From Symbiodinium natans (Eukaryota > Sar > Dinophyceae > Suessiales > Symbiodiniaceae): DNA of 64,000 bases. This document shows, piece by piece, positions 57,358-64,000 of the stretch (the first letter of the stretch is position 1; each line of letters starts with the position of its first letter). The stretch spans positions 73,501-137,500 of the forward strand of contig CAJNDS010000430.1 of the NCBI GenBank assembly GCA_905221605.1, in the 5' to 3' direction. A program made the position numbers and the translations under genes. Below the pieces are notes generated by a model that did not search any database, was not told the origin of the DNA, and saw only the letters and a list, made by a program, of their open reading frames with translations.

Positions 57358-57549
57358 CTGATGCATTGAAGTGGACCCTAAGCCCCAAACGCCCAAACCC
57401 CGAAACCCCCGAAACTCGAAACCCGAAATCCTAAACCCTAAACCCTAAACCCTAAACCCCGAATGGGTTGAAATTGAGCCAATCAAGCCGAACCCTGAGC
57501 CTGGGGCCTTCAACCCGAGCATCAAGAGAACCTCAACCCTCAACCCTGA

Positions 57550-57675
57550 AGGGTTTAGGGTTTAGGGTTTAGGGTTTGGGGTTTAGGGTTTAGGGTTTAG
57601 GGTTTAGGGTTTAGGGTTTAGGGTTTAGGGTTTAGGGTTTAGGGTTTAGGGTTTAGGGTTTAGGGTTTAGGGTTT
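57550..57675 (+). repeat. Telomere-type array (TTTAGGG)
   Basis: About 17 copies. Confidence 0.97.
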
Positions 57676-57704
57676 CAAGCCCTATATAAACCTAAACCCT
57701 AAAC

Positions 57705-57801
57705 CAGGGCCCGCGCGCGCCGGCTCAGCAGCTGGGCCTGGGGCCACGAAGCAAGGGACCGCGTCCATGCTCTCCTGGCGCCAAAATGGGCTCAAGGTGT
57801 G
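57705..57801 (-). CDS. Candidate exon, 32 codons, telomere-repeat donor
   Basis: Acceptor CTCAACCCCCAG, frame HTLSPFWRQESMDAVPCFVA then EPARAGP, donor CCCTG|GTTTAGGG. Confidence 0.48.
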
Positions 57802-57804
57802 CTG

Positions 57805-57895
57805 GGGGTTGAGGGTTGAGGGTTGAGGGTTGAGGGTTGGGGGTTGGGGGTTTAGGGGTTTAGGGGTTTAGGGGTTTAGGGGTTTAGGGGTTTGA
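57805..57895 (+). repeat. TTGAGGG and TTTAGGGG blocks
   Basis: Five TTGAGGG, then six TTTAGGGG. Confidence 0.95.
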
Positions 57896-57984
57896 GGGCC
57901 GTCAGGAACCCTAAGTCCCCAGCCCTAAGCCCCACATAGCCCCGAAACCCCGAACCCCAAAACCCAAGCCCTAAACCCTAAAAC

Positions 57985-58108
57985 CGTTCAGGGTTTAGGG
58001 TTTAGGGTTTAGGGTTTAGGGTTTAGGGTTTAGGGTTTAGGGTTTAGGGTTTAGGGTTTAGGGTTTAGGGTTTAGGGTTTAGGGTTTAGGGTTTAGGGTT
58101 TAGGGTTC
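57985..58108 (+). repeat. Telomere-type array (TTTAGGG)
   Basis: About 17 copies ending next to the exon 58119-58170. Confidence 0.97.
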
Positions 58109-58118
58109 ATACAAAAAC

Positions 58119-58170
58119 CGGCTGCTCTCCTTGGCGGCTTGAAAAGCGCTGTGTGAAGTCCTAGGGACCT
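58119..58170 (-). CDS. Candidate exon, unknown protein
   Basis: Acceptor GACAACCATCTCAG, frame VPRTSHSAFQAAKESS, donor AGCCG|GTTTTTG. Confidence 0.42.
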
Positions 58171-58424
58171 CTGAGATGGTTGTCCATAAGCCTTACTTAC
58201 AGGGTTCTTACCGGGTGGGGTATGCAACCCGAAGGTTCCTCTACTCCCGAAGACTCCCTAAGCTTCCCTAAGGCCCCCTAGGTACTACCCCCCATGAACC
58301 CCCCTAAACTCTAAACCCTAAACCCTAGAACCCGATAGAACTTACACGCCGCGCTGGGGGCTGGACCCCCAGAAAAAGGATCCCTCTAAAGCCCTTAACC
58401 CTGAACCCCCCAAGAACAGATAAG

Positions 58425-58650
58425 ACTAAACATCTAAACGCCCTTCAACCCCCCACAAAAAAAACCTGAGATCCCCTAAGCAACAGCCCAAAACCAGTCC
58501 AAGCCGAAAACTGAGTCTAAATCGAAACCCGATGACAAACCATGAGAACCTCTTGCAGAAGCCCCAAAAGCCGGAGATCCTACAGGCGGCACTAAGGAAA
58601 GAGGAAGGTAGGTACCCTGCATCTACCCTTTCAGGGATTAACCACACATG
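58425..58650. other. Array-poor stretch, strand undecided
   Basis: A hydrophobic minus frame (73 codons) and a tiny plus exon-like piece (CCTACAG, AALRKEE, GAAG|GTAGGT at 58583-58605). Neither is secure. Confidence 0.25.
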
Positions 58651-58654
58651 CCAC

Positions 58655-58755
58655 CCTAAACCCTAAACCCTAAACCCTAAACCCTAAACCCTAAACCCTA
58701 AACCCTAAACCCTGAACCCTGAACCCTGAACCCTAAACCCTAAACCTAAACCCTG
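58655..58755 (-). repeat. Telomere-type array (CCCTAAA)
   Basis: About 14 units, with three CCCTGAA. Confidence 0.95.
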
Positions 58756-58779
58756 AACCCTTCTTCCCTACCTTAGAAC

Positions 58780-58870
58780 CTCTCAGGCCCGGGCCTCTTT
58801 GTGCGAGGCTCGAAACGGGTGTGGAGCGACAAAGAGACGAGCTTGAACCGACGACCAGGCACCGTGCTTT
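58780..58870 (-). CDS. Candidate exon, 30 codons
   Basis: Acceptor GACCCCTTAG, Ser/Leu-rich frame (KARCLVVGSSSSLCRSTPVS), donor CTGAGAG|GTTCTAAGG. Confidence 0.4.
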
Positions 58871-58975
58871 CTAAGGGGTCTCGGGTCTAGGGCTTAGGGT
58901 TTGGGGTTTAGGGTCTAGGGCTTAGGGTTTGGGGTTTAGGGTTTAGGGTTTAGGGGTTAGAGAAATCAGATTAGG

Positions 58976-59031
58976 GTTCCTATTATAACTTAAGGGATAT
59001 TCCTTAACTAAGGGGTTTTGGAGTCTCTGGG
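58976..59031. mobile_element. F3 half element
   Basis: ATATTCCTTAACTAAGGGGT then TTTGGAGTCTCTGGG match the right arm of 14294-14405. Confidence 0.5.
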
Positions 59032-59196
59032 AACATGGGACACACCTTGGGGGCTGCTGTACTTAGCAGCAGTCCTCAAAAGGGAAAGCACCTAAACCCT
59101 AAACCCTGAACCCTAAACCCTAAACCCTAAACCCTAAACCCTATAACACATCCGTAACCCGCCTTTCACGTCAGACATCTGGTTTTTTCCTCGCAG

Positions 59197-59278
59197 ATGC
59201 TGCGAGCTCTGACAGCCAACTTCGCGCCTCAACTGCAGCAGCCGGCGGTTCCCTCAGCCCGAGAGTCCATATGGGCTC
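59197..59278 (+). CDS. Candidate exon, plus strand, telomere-repeat donor
   Basis: Textbook acceptor TTTTTTCCTCGCAG, frame MLRALTANFAPQLQQPAVPS then ARESIWA, donor GGGCTC|GTTTAGGG. The minus strand is also open (LRREVGCQSSQHLRG). The last bases, CCATATGGGCTCGTTTAGGG, recur at 62187. Confidence 0.42.
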
Positions 59279-59370
59279 GTTTAGGGTTTAGGGTTTAGGG
59301 TTTAGGGTTTAGGGTTTAGGGTTTAGGGTTTAGGGTTTAGGGTTTAGGGTTTAGGGTTTAGGGTTTAGGG
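59279..59370 (+). repeat. Telomere-type array (TTTAGGG)
   Basis: About 13 copies between the plus exon and the stop of the membrane-protein gene. Confidence 0.97.
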
Positions 59371-59374
59371 TTAC

Positions 59375-59761
59375 TTACTTCATCCACCAATGGTAGGAGG
59401 CGGCAATGCTGCAAATCACGATTGCCGTGACCCGATGCCCTCCTCGGACCTTCGCAAACATCGGGCCGACCTCCTCGTAGGAATAAACCGCGTCTGTGAG
59501 GACGTTGACGAGGCTAAATCCAGCTAGGCAGTACAGCAGGAACTCCGACTCCCCCAGATAGATCAAGTAGGATGACAGAAGGCATCCCCATACCAGGAGG
59601 TTGGATCGAAGACTGTATTGCCACATGACTTCGGCCACAAGAGCCTTCCTGCTGGGTTCGGTGAAGCGAGAAGCAGAACTCGCATGATCCAATCGAAACC
59701 AGACAGCCGTCGCGGCCAGAAAGGCGACATTCAGAACCACAAATATCTCCAGAGCCTTCAT
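59375..59761 (-). CDS. Intronless membrane protein, about 128 residues
   Basis: From MKALEIFVVLNVAFLAATAV to SYHWWMK and stop TAA. Hydrophobic segments near residues 4-20, 55-72, 78-95 and 112-123 suggest three to four membrane spans, with charged loops (SRFTEPSRKALVAEVMW, SYEEVGPMFAKVRGGHR). The frame extends 31 codons further upstream (to 59854), but that part is less protein-like and GAAAG/AGCAG sites just before the Met could be trans-splice acceptors. Normal base composition, no arrays inside. Family not recognised. Confidence 0.6.
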   Translation of the reverse strand: MKALEIFVVLNVAFLAATAVWFRLDHASSASRFTEPSRKALVAEVMWQYSLRSNLLVWGCLLSSYLIYLGESEFLLYCLAGFSLVNVLTDAVYSYEEVGPMFAKVRGGHRVTAIVICSIAASYHWWMK

Positions 59762-59911
59762 TGCCACTGCTCTTGGTGCCCTTTCACAAGTGTTTGGGTA
59801 CCTTCCTACTGTACTCATGACAGTTGGCTTCCGAGTGACGAAATCGTTGGTCAACAGCGAAGCGCGAACAAATAGATAGTTCGACCCTAACTCTTAAAAC
59901 CCTGGAGTGTC

Positions 59912-60012
59912 GTCTATACTCCCCTTAGAACCTAAATAAAAACAACATTTGTCATATCCTCTTGGGTTTTATATAAACAAAAAACAATTCCCAAGGGGGA
60001 TGTAGTCGTTCT
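59912..60012. mobile_element. Dispersed element, family F8, copy 3
   Basis: CCTTAGAACCTAAATAAAAA, ATATCCTCTTGGGTTTTATA, AACAATTCCCAAGGGGGATG; best copy of the three. Confidence 0.68.
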
Positions 60013-60394
60013 TCTTGAACAGTTTCGGGCCAAGCCAGTGGCGCAGGTGGGGCAGGGTTGAGGGTTTACGGTTTGGGGTTTAGGGTTTCGGGTTTACGGT
60101 TTAGGGTTTAGGGTTTCGGGTTTACGGTTTAGGGTACGTATTTAGGGTTTGTGGTAAAGCACATGTAAGTGATACCAGCGCAAGTGGACACATGTCCTGC
60201 AAAATGTCATGCCCTCGAGCCGAAGGCAATGGCAAGAGCCATATCATGACGTGAGGGTTCAAGGCTTATAAACCCAAAACCCTAAACCCGAAACCCCTAA
60301 AACCCTAAACCCTGAGGTTGAGGATTGGGGGGCAATGGCGAGTGGAGTCTGCATCCCCCCCCCTCCCCCAACAGAATGGACTTAGTGGATCAGG

Positions 60395-60530
60395 CCTCCC
60401 TTGTACTTTTCCAGTATGGGCATTTCCCAAAATAGGGGTACCCCCTTTCAACCCCAAACAGACTAGAATCCCCTTAAAGGGATCCCCAAAAAGGTACCCC
60501 CATTTTCGGAAACCCCTCTATTTTTTTAAG
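60395..60530. mobile_element. Inverted-repeat element, family F10, copy 2
   Basis: CATTTCCCAAAATAGGGGTA...CCCCCTTTCA at the left; AAAGGTACCCCCATTTTCGG and AAAC at the right. Confidence 0.65.
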
Positions 60531-60589
60531 GGCCTAGGGTGTAAGAGGCATTTAAGGCTGTTGCTCCTCACAGCCTTCAGCGAAGCTAT

Positions 60590-60660
60590 GGGCACAGAGA
60601 TAAACAAAGGACTCGAACCCGAAACCTTGTAAACTAAAAGGAGAGCACTCTCGTTCAAAA
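60590..60660 (-). ncRNA. Possible tRNA-derived relic with a Pol III B-box
   Basis: On the minus strand, GGGTTCGAGTCC matches the B-box/T-arm consensus, preceded by AGTGCTCTCCTTTTAG, which resembles an anticodon arm. Stems do not close well, so this is at most a relic or SINE piece. The same bases read FSEAMGTEINKGLEP on the plus strand after CTCCTCACAG. Confidence 0.28.
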
Positions 60661-60767
60661 CCAAAATCCCAAACCCTCAAACCCTAAACCCTCAACCCTC
60701 AACCCCAAGCCCTGAACCCTCAACCCCAAGCCCTCAACCCTAAACCCTAAACCCTAAACCCCAAAAC

Positions 60768-60833
60768 CCTCCGCAGCACAGAGGCTCTTTTCTAAGCACG
60801 CTCCCCGCGCCGGCTGGTTCCCATGGTTGGCCT
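60768..60833 (-). CDS. Candidate exon, 22 codons
   Basis: Acceptor CCCACGCTGGAG (inner GGAACCAG possible), frame ANHGNQPARGACLEKSLCAA, donor GGAGG|GTTTTGGGG. Confidence 0.4.
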
Positions 60834-60849
60834 CTCCAGCGTGGGTTCT

Positions 60850-60965
60850 GGGTTTAGGGTTTGGGGTTTGGGGTTTAGGGTTTGGGGTTTAGGGTTTAGG
60901 GTTTAGGGCTTAGGGTTTGGGGTTTAGGGTTTAGGGTTTCGGGTTTAGGGTTTTAGGGTTTGCGA
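60850..60965 (+). repeat. Degenerate TTTAGGG/TTTGGGG tract
   Basis: About 15 mixed units. Confidence 0.93.
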
Positions 60966-61206
60966 GTCTTGGGTTTGGGGGCTTGCAAGGATCTCCAGCC
61001 ATAGTCCATACGAAGCATCTAGAAACGAGCACCCCCAAAAGCGATGCTCTTAAAGCCCTAAGCCACACAAGCACAGGAACAAGCCCCAAAGCGCAAAAGC
61101 ACTCAAAACCTGGAACCCCAATGAACACCCACCCACCCCCAACAACCCTAAACCCTAAACCCTAAGCCCCAAAAAGCCCAACGTGGCCGGGTGCGGTGCT
61201 GGAAAC

Positions 61207-61265
61207 CACTCTCAATGTCCTTGAAAAAGCCTACGGGGGAGTCGACAGCAACTAACGACCGGGGG
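61207..61265 (-). CDS. Candidate exon, unknown protein
   Basis: Acceptor GCCCTTGAACAG, frame PRSLVAVDSPVGFFKDIES, donor AGTG|GTTTCCAG. Confidence 0.45.
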
Positions 61266-61354
61266 CTGTTCAAGGGCCCTAAACCCGAAACCCCAAACCC
61301 CAGCCCTAAACCCCAAACCCTAAAACCCAAATCCCTAAATCCCTGACCCCAAAC

Positions 61355-61404
61355 CCTTAACTCAGCTCTTTTGGTCCGTCTGCGCCCGGCCATGCCACGT
61401 CCCG
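61355..61404 (-). CDS. Candidate exon, basic
   Basis: Acceptor TTTCAAGCACCAG, frames GMAGRRRTKRAELR or RDVAWPGADGPKEL, donor AAGG|GTTTGGGG. The interval to 61265 (89 bp) would be an intron made almost only of telomere-like repeats. Confidence 0.37.
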
Positions 61405-61439
61405 CTGGTGCTTGAAAGGGAGTGGGTGCGGGCTTGGGG

Positions 61440-61640
61440 TCGGTTTAGGGTTTAGGGTAGGGTCTAGGGTTTATAAACTCAAAATCGGGTTTAGGGTCTG
61501 TAGGGTCTAGCGTTTATGTATGGGGTTCATAGTCGAGTCTACAGGGTCCAGGGTTTATGGGGATTACAGTCGGGTTAAGGGTCTCGGGTTTAGGGTCTCG
61601 GGTTTGTCGGGTTTAGAGTCTAGGTCTAGGATTTCCAGGA
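61440..61640 (+). repeat. Degenerate TTTAGGGTCTAGGG tract
   Basis: Irregular units (GTTTATGG, GTCTAGGG, TCGGGTTTAG); no gene. Confidence 0.8.
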
Positions 61641-61758
61641 GTTTGAAACTCTAGGGATTAGGGTGCCACTATGTTTTTAAGGATCCCTAAACCCTAAACC
61701 CTAAACCCTAAACCCTAAACCCCTAAACCCTAAACCCTAAACCCTGAGATTCGTCTAC

Positions 61759-61819
61759 GGATCCCTCCGCTCGCCCTCAAGCACCAGTACGTAGCGGGAA
61801 TTGCTGCCGCACGCCGACT
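61759..61819 (-). CDS. Candidate exon, unknown protein
   Basis: Acceptor CTGTGGCAAG, frame SACGSNSRYVLVLEGERRDP, donor GATCC|GTAGACG. Confidence 0.42.
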
Positions 61820-61844
61820 CTTGCCACAGGTTTGGGCGTTTAGG

Positions 61845-62030
61845 GTTTAGGGTTTAGGGTTTAGGGTTTAGGGTTTAGGGTTTAGGGTTTAGGGTTTAGG
61901 GTTTAGGGGCTTTAGGGGTTTTAGGGGTTTTAGGGTTTGAGGGTTCTTAAGGGGTTTTAGGGTTTTGGGGGTTTTAGGGGTTTAGGGTTTGAGGGTTTAG
62001 GGGTTTTAGGGGCTTTAGGGTTCGGGTGGG
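61845..62030 (+). repeat. TTTAGGG array passing into TTTTAGGGG variants
   Basis: About ten TTTAGGG, then TTTTAGGGG/CTTTAGGGG units. Confidence 0.95.
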
Positions 62031-62056
62031 GGGTGGGGGTTGCTTTCCATCGCGCT

Positions 62057-62150
62057 CTACTTCGTCGCCAGCGCAAGGAGTGAGTCGGGGCCTGCCAAGG
62101 CACCCATGGCCTCAGCTGCCTCGGTCTCGGAGACGCCCGCGGTGAAGAGG
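62057..62150 (-). CDS. Candidate last exon, Ala-rich
   Basis: Acceptor GATGAAGGTCAG, frame LFTAGVSETEAAEAMGALAG then PDSLLALATK and stop TAG (62057-62059); alternatively the same TAG lies in a donor (CGAA|GTAGAGC). The frame also runs upstream through an ATG (MKVS). Its phase does not fit the BTB exon 62399-62518, so it may belong elsewhere. Confidence 0.45.
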
Positions 62151-62186
62151 CTGACCTTCATCCCGATCCTTGGTTAAACAGCCCAT

Positions 62187-62320
62187 ATGGGCTCGTTTAG
62201 GGTTTAGGGTTTAGGGTTTAGGGTTTAGGGTTTAGGGTTTAGGGTTTAGGGTTTAGGGTTTAGGGTTTAGGGTTTAGGGTTTAGGGTTTAGGGTTTAGGG
62301 TTTAGGGTTTAGGGTTTAGG
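62187..62320 (+). repeat. Palindrome plus telomere-type array (TTTAGGG)
   Basis: AGCCCATATGGGCT, a perfect 14-bp palindrome, then CG and about 17 TTTAGGG copies. The same joint occurs at 59268-59285. Confidence 0.95.
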
Positions 62321-62329
62321 GCCCCTTTT

Positions 62330-62398
62330 TGGGTGGGGTTGCTTTATAAGGGAACCGTGAAGCCAAAAAAGAAGGGAAAAAGGGTGCCAGTGGGCTAC
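62330..62398. mobile_element. Family F12 element, copy 2, at an exon edge
   Basis: On the minus strand it starts GTAGCCCACTGGCACCC directly after the BTB exon at 62399, so its terminal sequence is the donor. Inner CCCTTTTTCCCTTC as in 35545-35712; the far end is lost at the telomere array. Confidence 0.6.
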
Positions 62399-63340
62399 CA
62401 AGGATCTGAGGCCACTTCTTGATCAGCTCCGCGTAGGCGGGGAGCTTGAGTACCTGGCTCATGTGGTCCCTCATGTAGGACAGGCAGGCGTTCTCCTTGG
62501 TGCTCTTGTTCGGGAACGCTCAAAAGTAGGCTAAGCTATTGTGGCAGGGTATGCTTCTCCCATTATGGCAACGCAACTGAATTTCCGTACTCATCTTCCA
62601 CGCAACCCCTACTCTCTTTTCCTAACTTTAAGCTCCTTACCTACTTCCTTTAGAATCCTACTCTGGTAACTTGAGAGCAGCCTAGGAATCGAAGGGGTGC
62701 TCTTTTTCGAGACCTAAACCCTAAAGCAAGGGGGATCAGGGCCTACTCTAGGTCCTACTACCTAAACCCTGAACCCTAAACCCCTAAACCTCTAAACCCC
62801 TAAACCCCTAAACCCTGAACATCCCTAAACCCTAAACTCCCTAAACCCTAAGCCCTAAACCCGGGAAGGAGGGCACCACTCCAACGTTCCTCAACAGCGA
62901 CCTGGTCTCGAGCTGCTTGGCCTGGAGGAGGTGCGCCTGGCAAAGGAGACCCTAAACCCCAAACCCTAAACCCCAAACCCTAAACCCCTAAGCCCCTAAG
63001 CCCCAAACCCCAAACCCTAAACCCTAAACCCTAAACCCTAAACCCTAAGCCGCGCCTGGCAAAGGAGGCCGCAGACCTCCGAGGTGCTGAGCTGCTGGCA
63101 AAGCTTCCACTCGCACCAGCGCTGGAGCCTCGTCACCTCGGAGGCTTCCGACATTTAGGGGCTTAGGGTTTAGGGTTTAGGGTTTCGGGTTTAGGGTTTA
63201 GGGCTTCTTGGGGGCACCTTTGAAGCGGGGACTCGACTCAGGAGAGGGAGGGGCACCCCCTAAACCCTAAACCCTAAACCCTAAACCCGAAAGGCGCACG
63301 CCACCTGATACTTGTGGCTCACCGCCAGCAGCGCCTGCAT
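62399..63340 (-). CDS. BTB/POZ-domain protein, four exons (C-terminal part of the domain)
   Basis: Exons 63340-63287, 63121-63056, 62936-62861 and 62518-62399. They read QALLAVSHKYQVACAFR; RWCEWKLCQQLSTSEVCGLL; AHLLQAKQLETRSLL; and KENACLSYMRDHMSQVL with KLPAYAELIKKWPQIL. This follows the end of BTB domains (LL..A.KY.......CE..L...L....V..LL..A.L..A..L) and the BACK-like helix after it (....H...VL....Y..L....P..L). Phases agree across all three introns (0/0, 0/0, 1/1). Donors: GTTTAGGG; GCGCGG (GC-AG); GTTTAGGG, with GTCGCT at 62884 as an alternative; the last exon ends at GTAGCC of F12. Exon 1 is open further upstream (MRTSSMDGSPPL), so the true 5' end is unknown. BTB proteins mediate dimerisation and often recruit cullin-3 ligases; the partner is unknown. 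Confidence 0.65.
62933..63067. repeat. 16-bp direct repeat flanking a telomere array inside the BTB gene
   Basis: GCGCCTGGCAAAGGAG at 62933-62948 and 63052-63067, identical. Between them lie only CCCTAAA/CCCCAAA units. On the gene strand each copy contains CCAG|GC. Confidence 0.95.
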
Positions 63341-63394
63341 CTGCGACAAGGGTGGGCTCCCGTCCATGCTGCTGGTCCTCATTTTTCCCAAGTG

Positions 63395-63500
63395 GGTTTA
63401 GGGTTTAGGGTTTGGGGTTTAGGGTTTAGGGTTTAGGGTTTAGGGTTTAGGGTTTAGGGTTTAGGGTTTAGGGTTTAGGGTTTAGGGTTTAGGGTTTGGG
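63395..63500 (+). repeat. Telomere-type array (TTTAGGG)
   Basis: About 14 copies just upstream (gene sense) of the first BTB exon seen. Confidence 0.97.
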
Positions 63501-63544
63501 GTTCAGGGTTCAGGGTTTGGGGTTTAAGGTTTAGGGTTTGGGGT

Positions 63545-63830
63545 AGAGTTTACCTTCGAACATAGGGGACCCCGAAAATAGACCCCCAAATAGCAAGGTT
63601 CCCTTGCAATAAGGACCCCAGTAAGGATCCCCCCTCATTTCCGAAACACCAAAGTAGCCAAGAATAGAGAAAGGTAGGCACTACCATTCTTACAAATTGA
63701 GGAACCCCAAAATGGAAGGTAAGCTCTACTGTTCTTACTAATGAAGGAAACCCCAAGAAATGAAGGTAAACTCTACCGTTCTTACAGATGAAGGAAACCC
63801 CAAGAGTTGAAGGTAAACTCTACCCCAAAC
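63545..63830. repeat. Family F10 element, copy 3, and a 40-bp tandem repeat
   Basis: F10-like sequence to about 63650 (GGGGACCCCGAAAATAG, CCCCTCATTTCCGAAAC). Then about three units of GAGGAACCCCAAAATGGAAG / GTAAGCTCTACTGTTCTTAC. Confidence 0.6.
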
Positions 63831-63879
63831 CCTAAACCCTAAACCCTGAACCCTAAACCCTAAACCCTAAACCCTAAAC

Positions 63880-64000
63880 TCAAGAAAGCTTGTAGTTCAA
63901 CTGCTGGCTGAGCAAGCGTCTCTGCCACGAGCTCCTTGACGTCGGGGAGGCTGTCAGTGTATAGGAACCTGCATTGTGCGAGGCATTCTAAGCCCGAAAT
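63880..64000. other. Unique sequence at the window edge
   Basis: GC-moderate, open in several frames (minus: SLPDVKELVAETLAQ-type reading). Cut by the window end, so not called. Confidence 0.3.

Noticed and set aside
57760-57801. Dinoflagellate spliced-leader relic (CCATTTTGGC-like bases)
   Set aside because: The match is short and lies inside a well-formed candidate exon; order of bases does not follow the leader.
60585-60660. Functional tRNA gene
   Set aside because: Only the T-arm/B-box part is convincing; acceptor and D stems do not form.
63198-63240. Exon reading SSPRFKGAPKK between two BTB exons
   Set aside because: It has an AG and a GC edge, but the flanking BTB exons join in phase 0 without it. 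It shows that exon-like islands can arise by chance, so similar calls elsewhere deserve caution.

Overview
This is nuclear DNA of a eukaryote, most likely a dinoflagellate (Symbiodiniaceae-like). The reasons are: an Arabidopsis-type telomere repeat (TTTAGGG/CCCTAAA) scattered through all 64 kb in both orientations; candidate introns with GC and possibly GA donors as well as GT; an introner-type element carrying terminal inverted repeats inside a gene; a BTB-type coding block; and a frame-broken mitochondrial cox1 fragment. Bacterial, plasmid or viral genes were not seen. The species assignment is inference.

The window is a mosaic of (a) telomere-repeat arrays of about 30-430 bp, often locally converted to a variant repeat; (b) GC-rich islands of about 30-150 bp that behave like small exons, mostly on the minus strand; (c) at least thirteen families of short hairpin or inverted-repeat elements (called F1-F14 here; letters are mine); (d) microsatellites, long G/C homopolymers and minisatellites. 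Almost all longer open frames reading GLGFRV, LNPKP or poly-Pro/Gly are translations of repeats, not genes.

Layout: 0.05-6 kb arrays plus minus-strand exon islands (one resembles the end of a kinesin motor); 6.9-8.2 kb a palindromic structure around a 41-bp minisatellite; 8.4-10.8 kb array-poor DNA with inverted repeats and AT tracts; 11-13 kb arrays; 13-21 kb arrays, F-elements and exon islands; 21.2-21.8 kb C and G homopolymers; 22-36 kb exon islands; 37.2-38.1 kb a possible plus-strand gene; 38.7-55.9 kb the densest run of minus-strand exons, including a two-exon secreted cysteine-rich protein (43.3-43.9 kb) and a block of well-formed exons at 49.3-51.5 kb; 55.99-56.48 kb cox1 relic; 57-62 kb more exons and an intronless membrane protein (59.4-59.8 kb); 62.4-63.3 kb a four-exon BTB-domain gene.

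The most interesting point is how arrays relate to genes. Many exon islands end exactly where an array begins, so that the array supplies the 5' splice site (GTTTAGGG, GTTTGGGG, GTTTCGGG). In the BTB gene an array-bearing intron is flanked by a perfect 16-bp direct repeat containing CAG|GC, so one copy gives a GC donor and the other an AG acceptor: the signature of an intron created by insertion. In the cysteine-rich gene the intron is an inverted-repeat element with a 4-bp target duplication, and a second copy lacks the telomere array, so the array entered later.

Caution: a 50-80 bp GC-rich segment is open in some frame by chance most of the time. Single exon calls therefore rest on the combination of an acceptor, a donor and a protein-like frame, and some look equally good on the other strand. 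Only the BTB gene and the cysteine-rich gene have been checked for phase across introns. All splice sites are read by eye.
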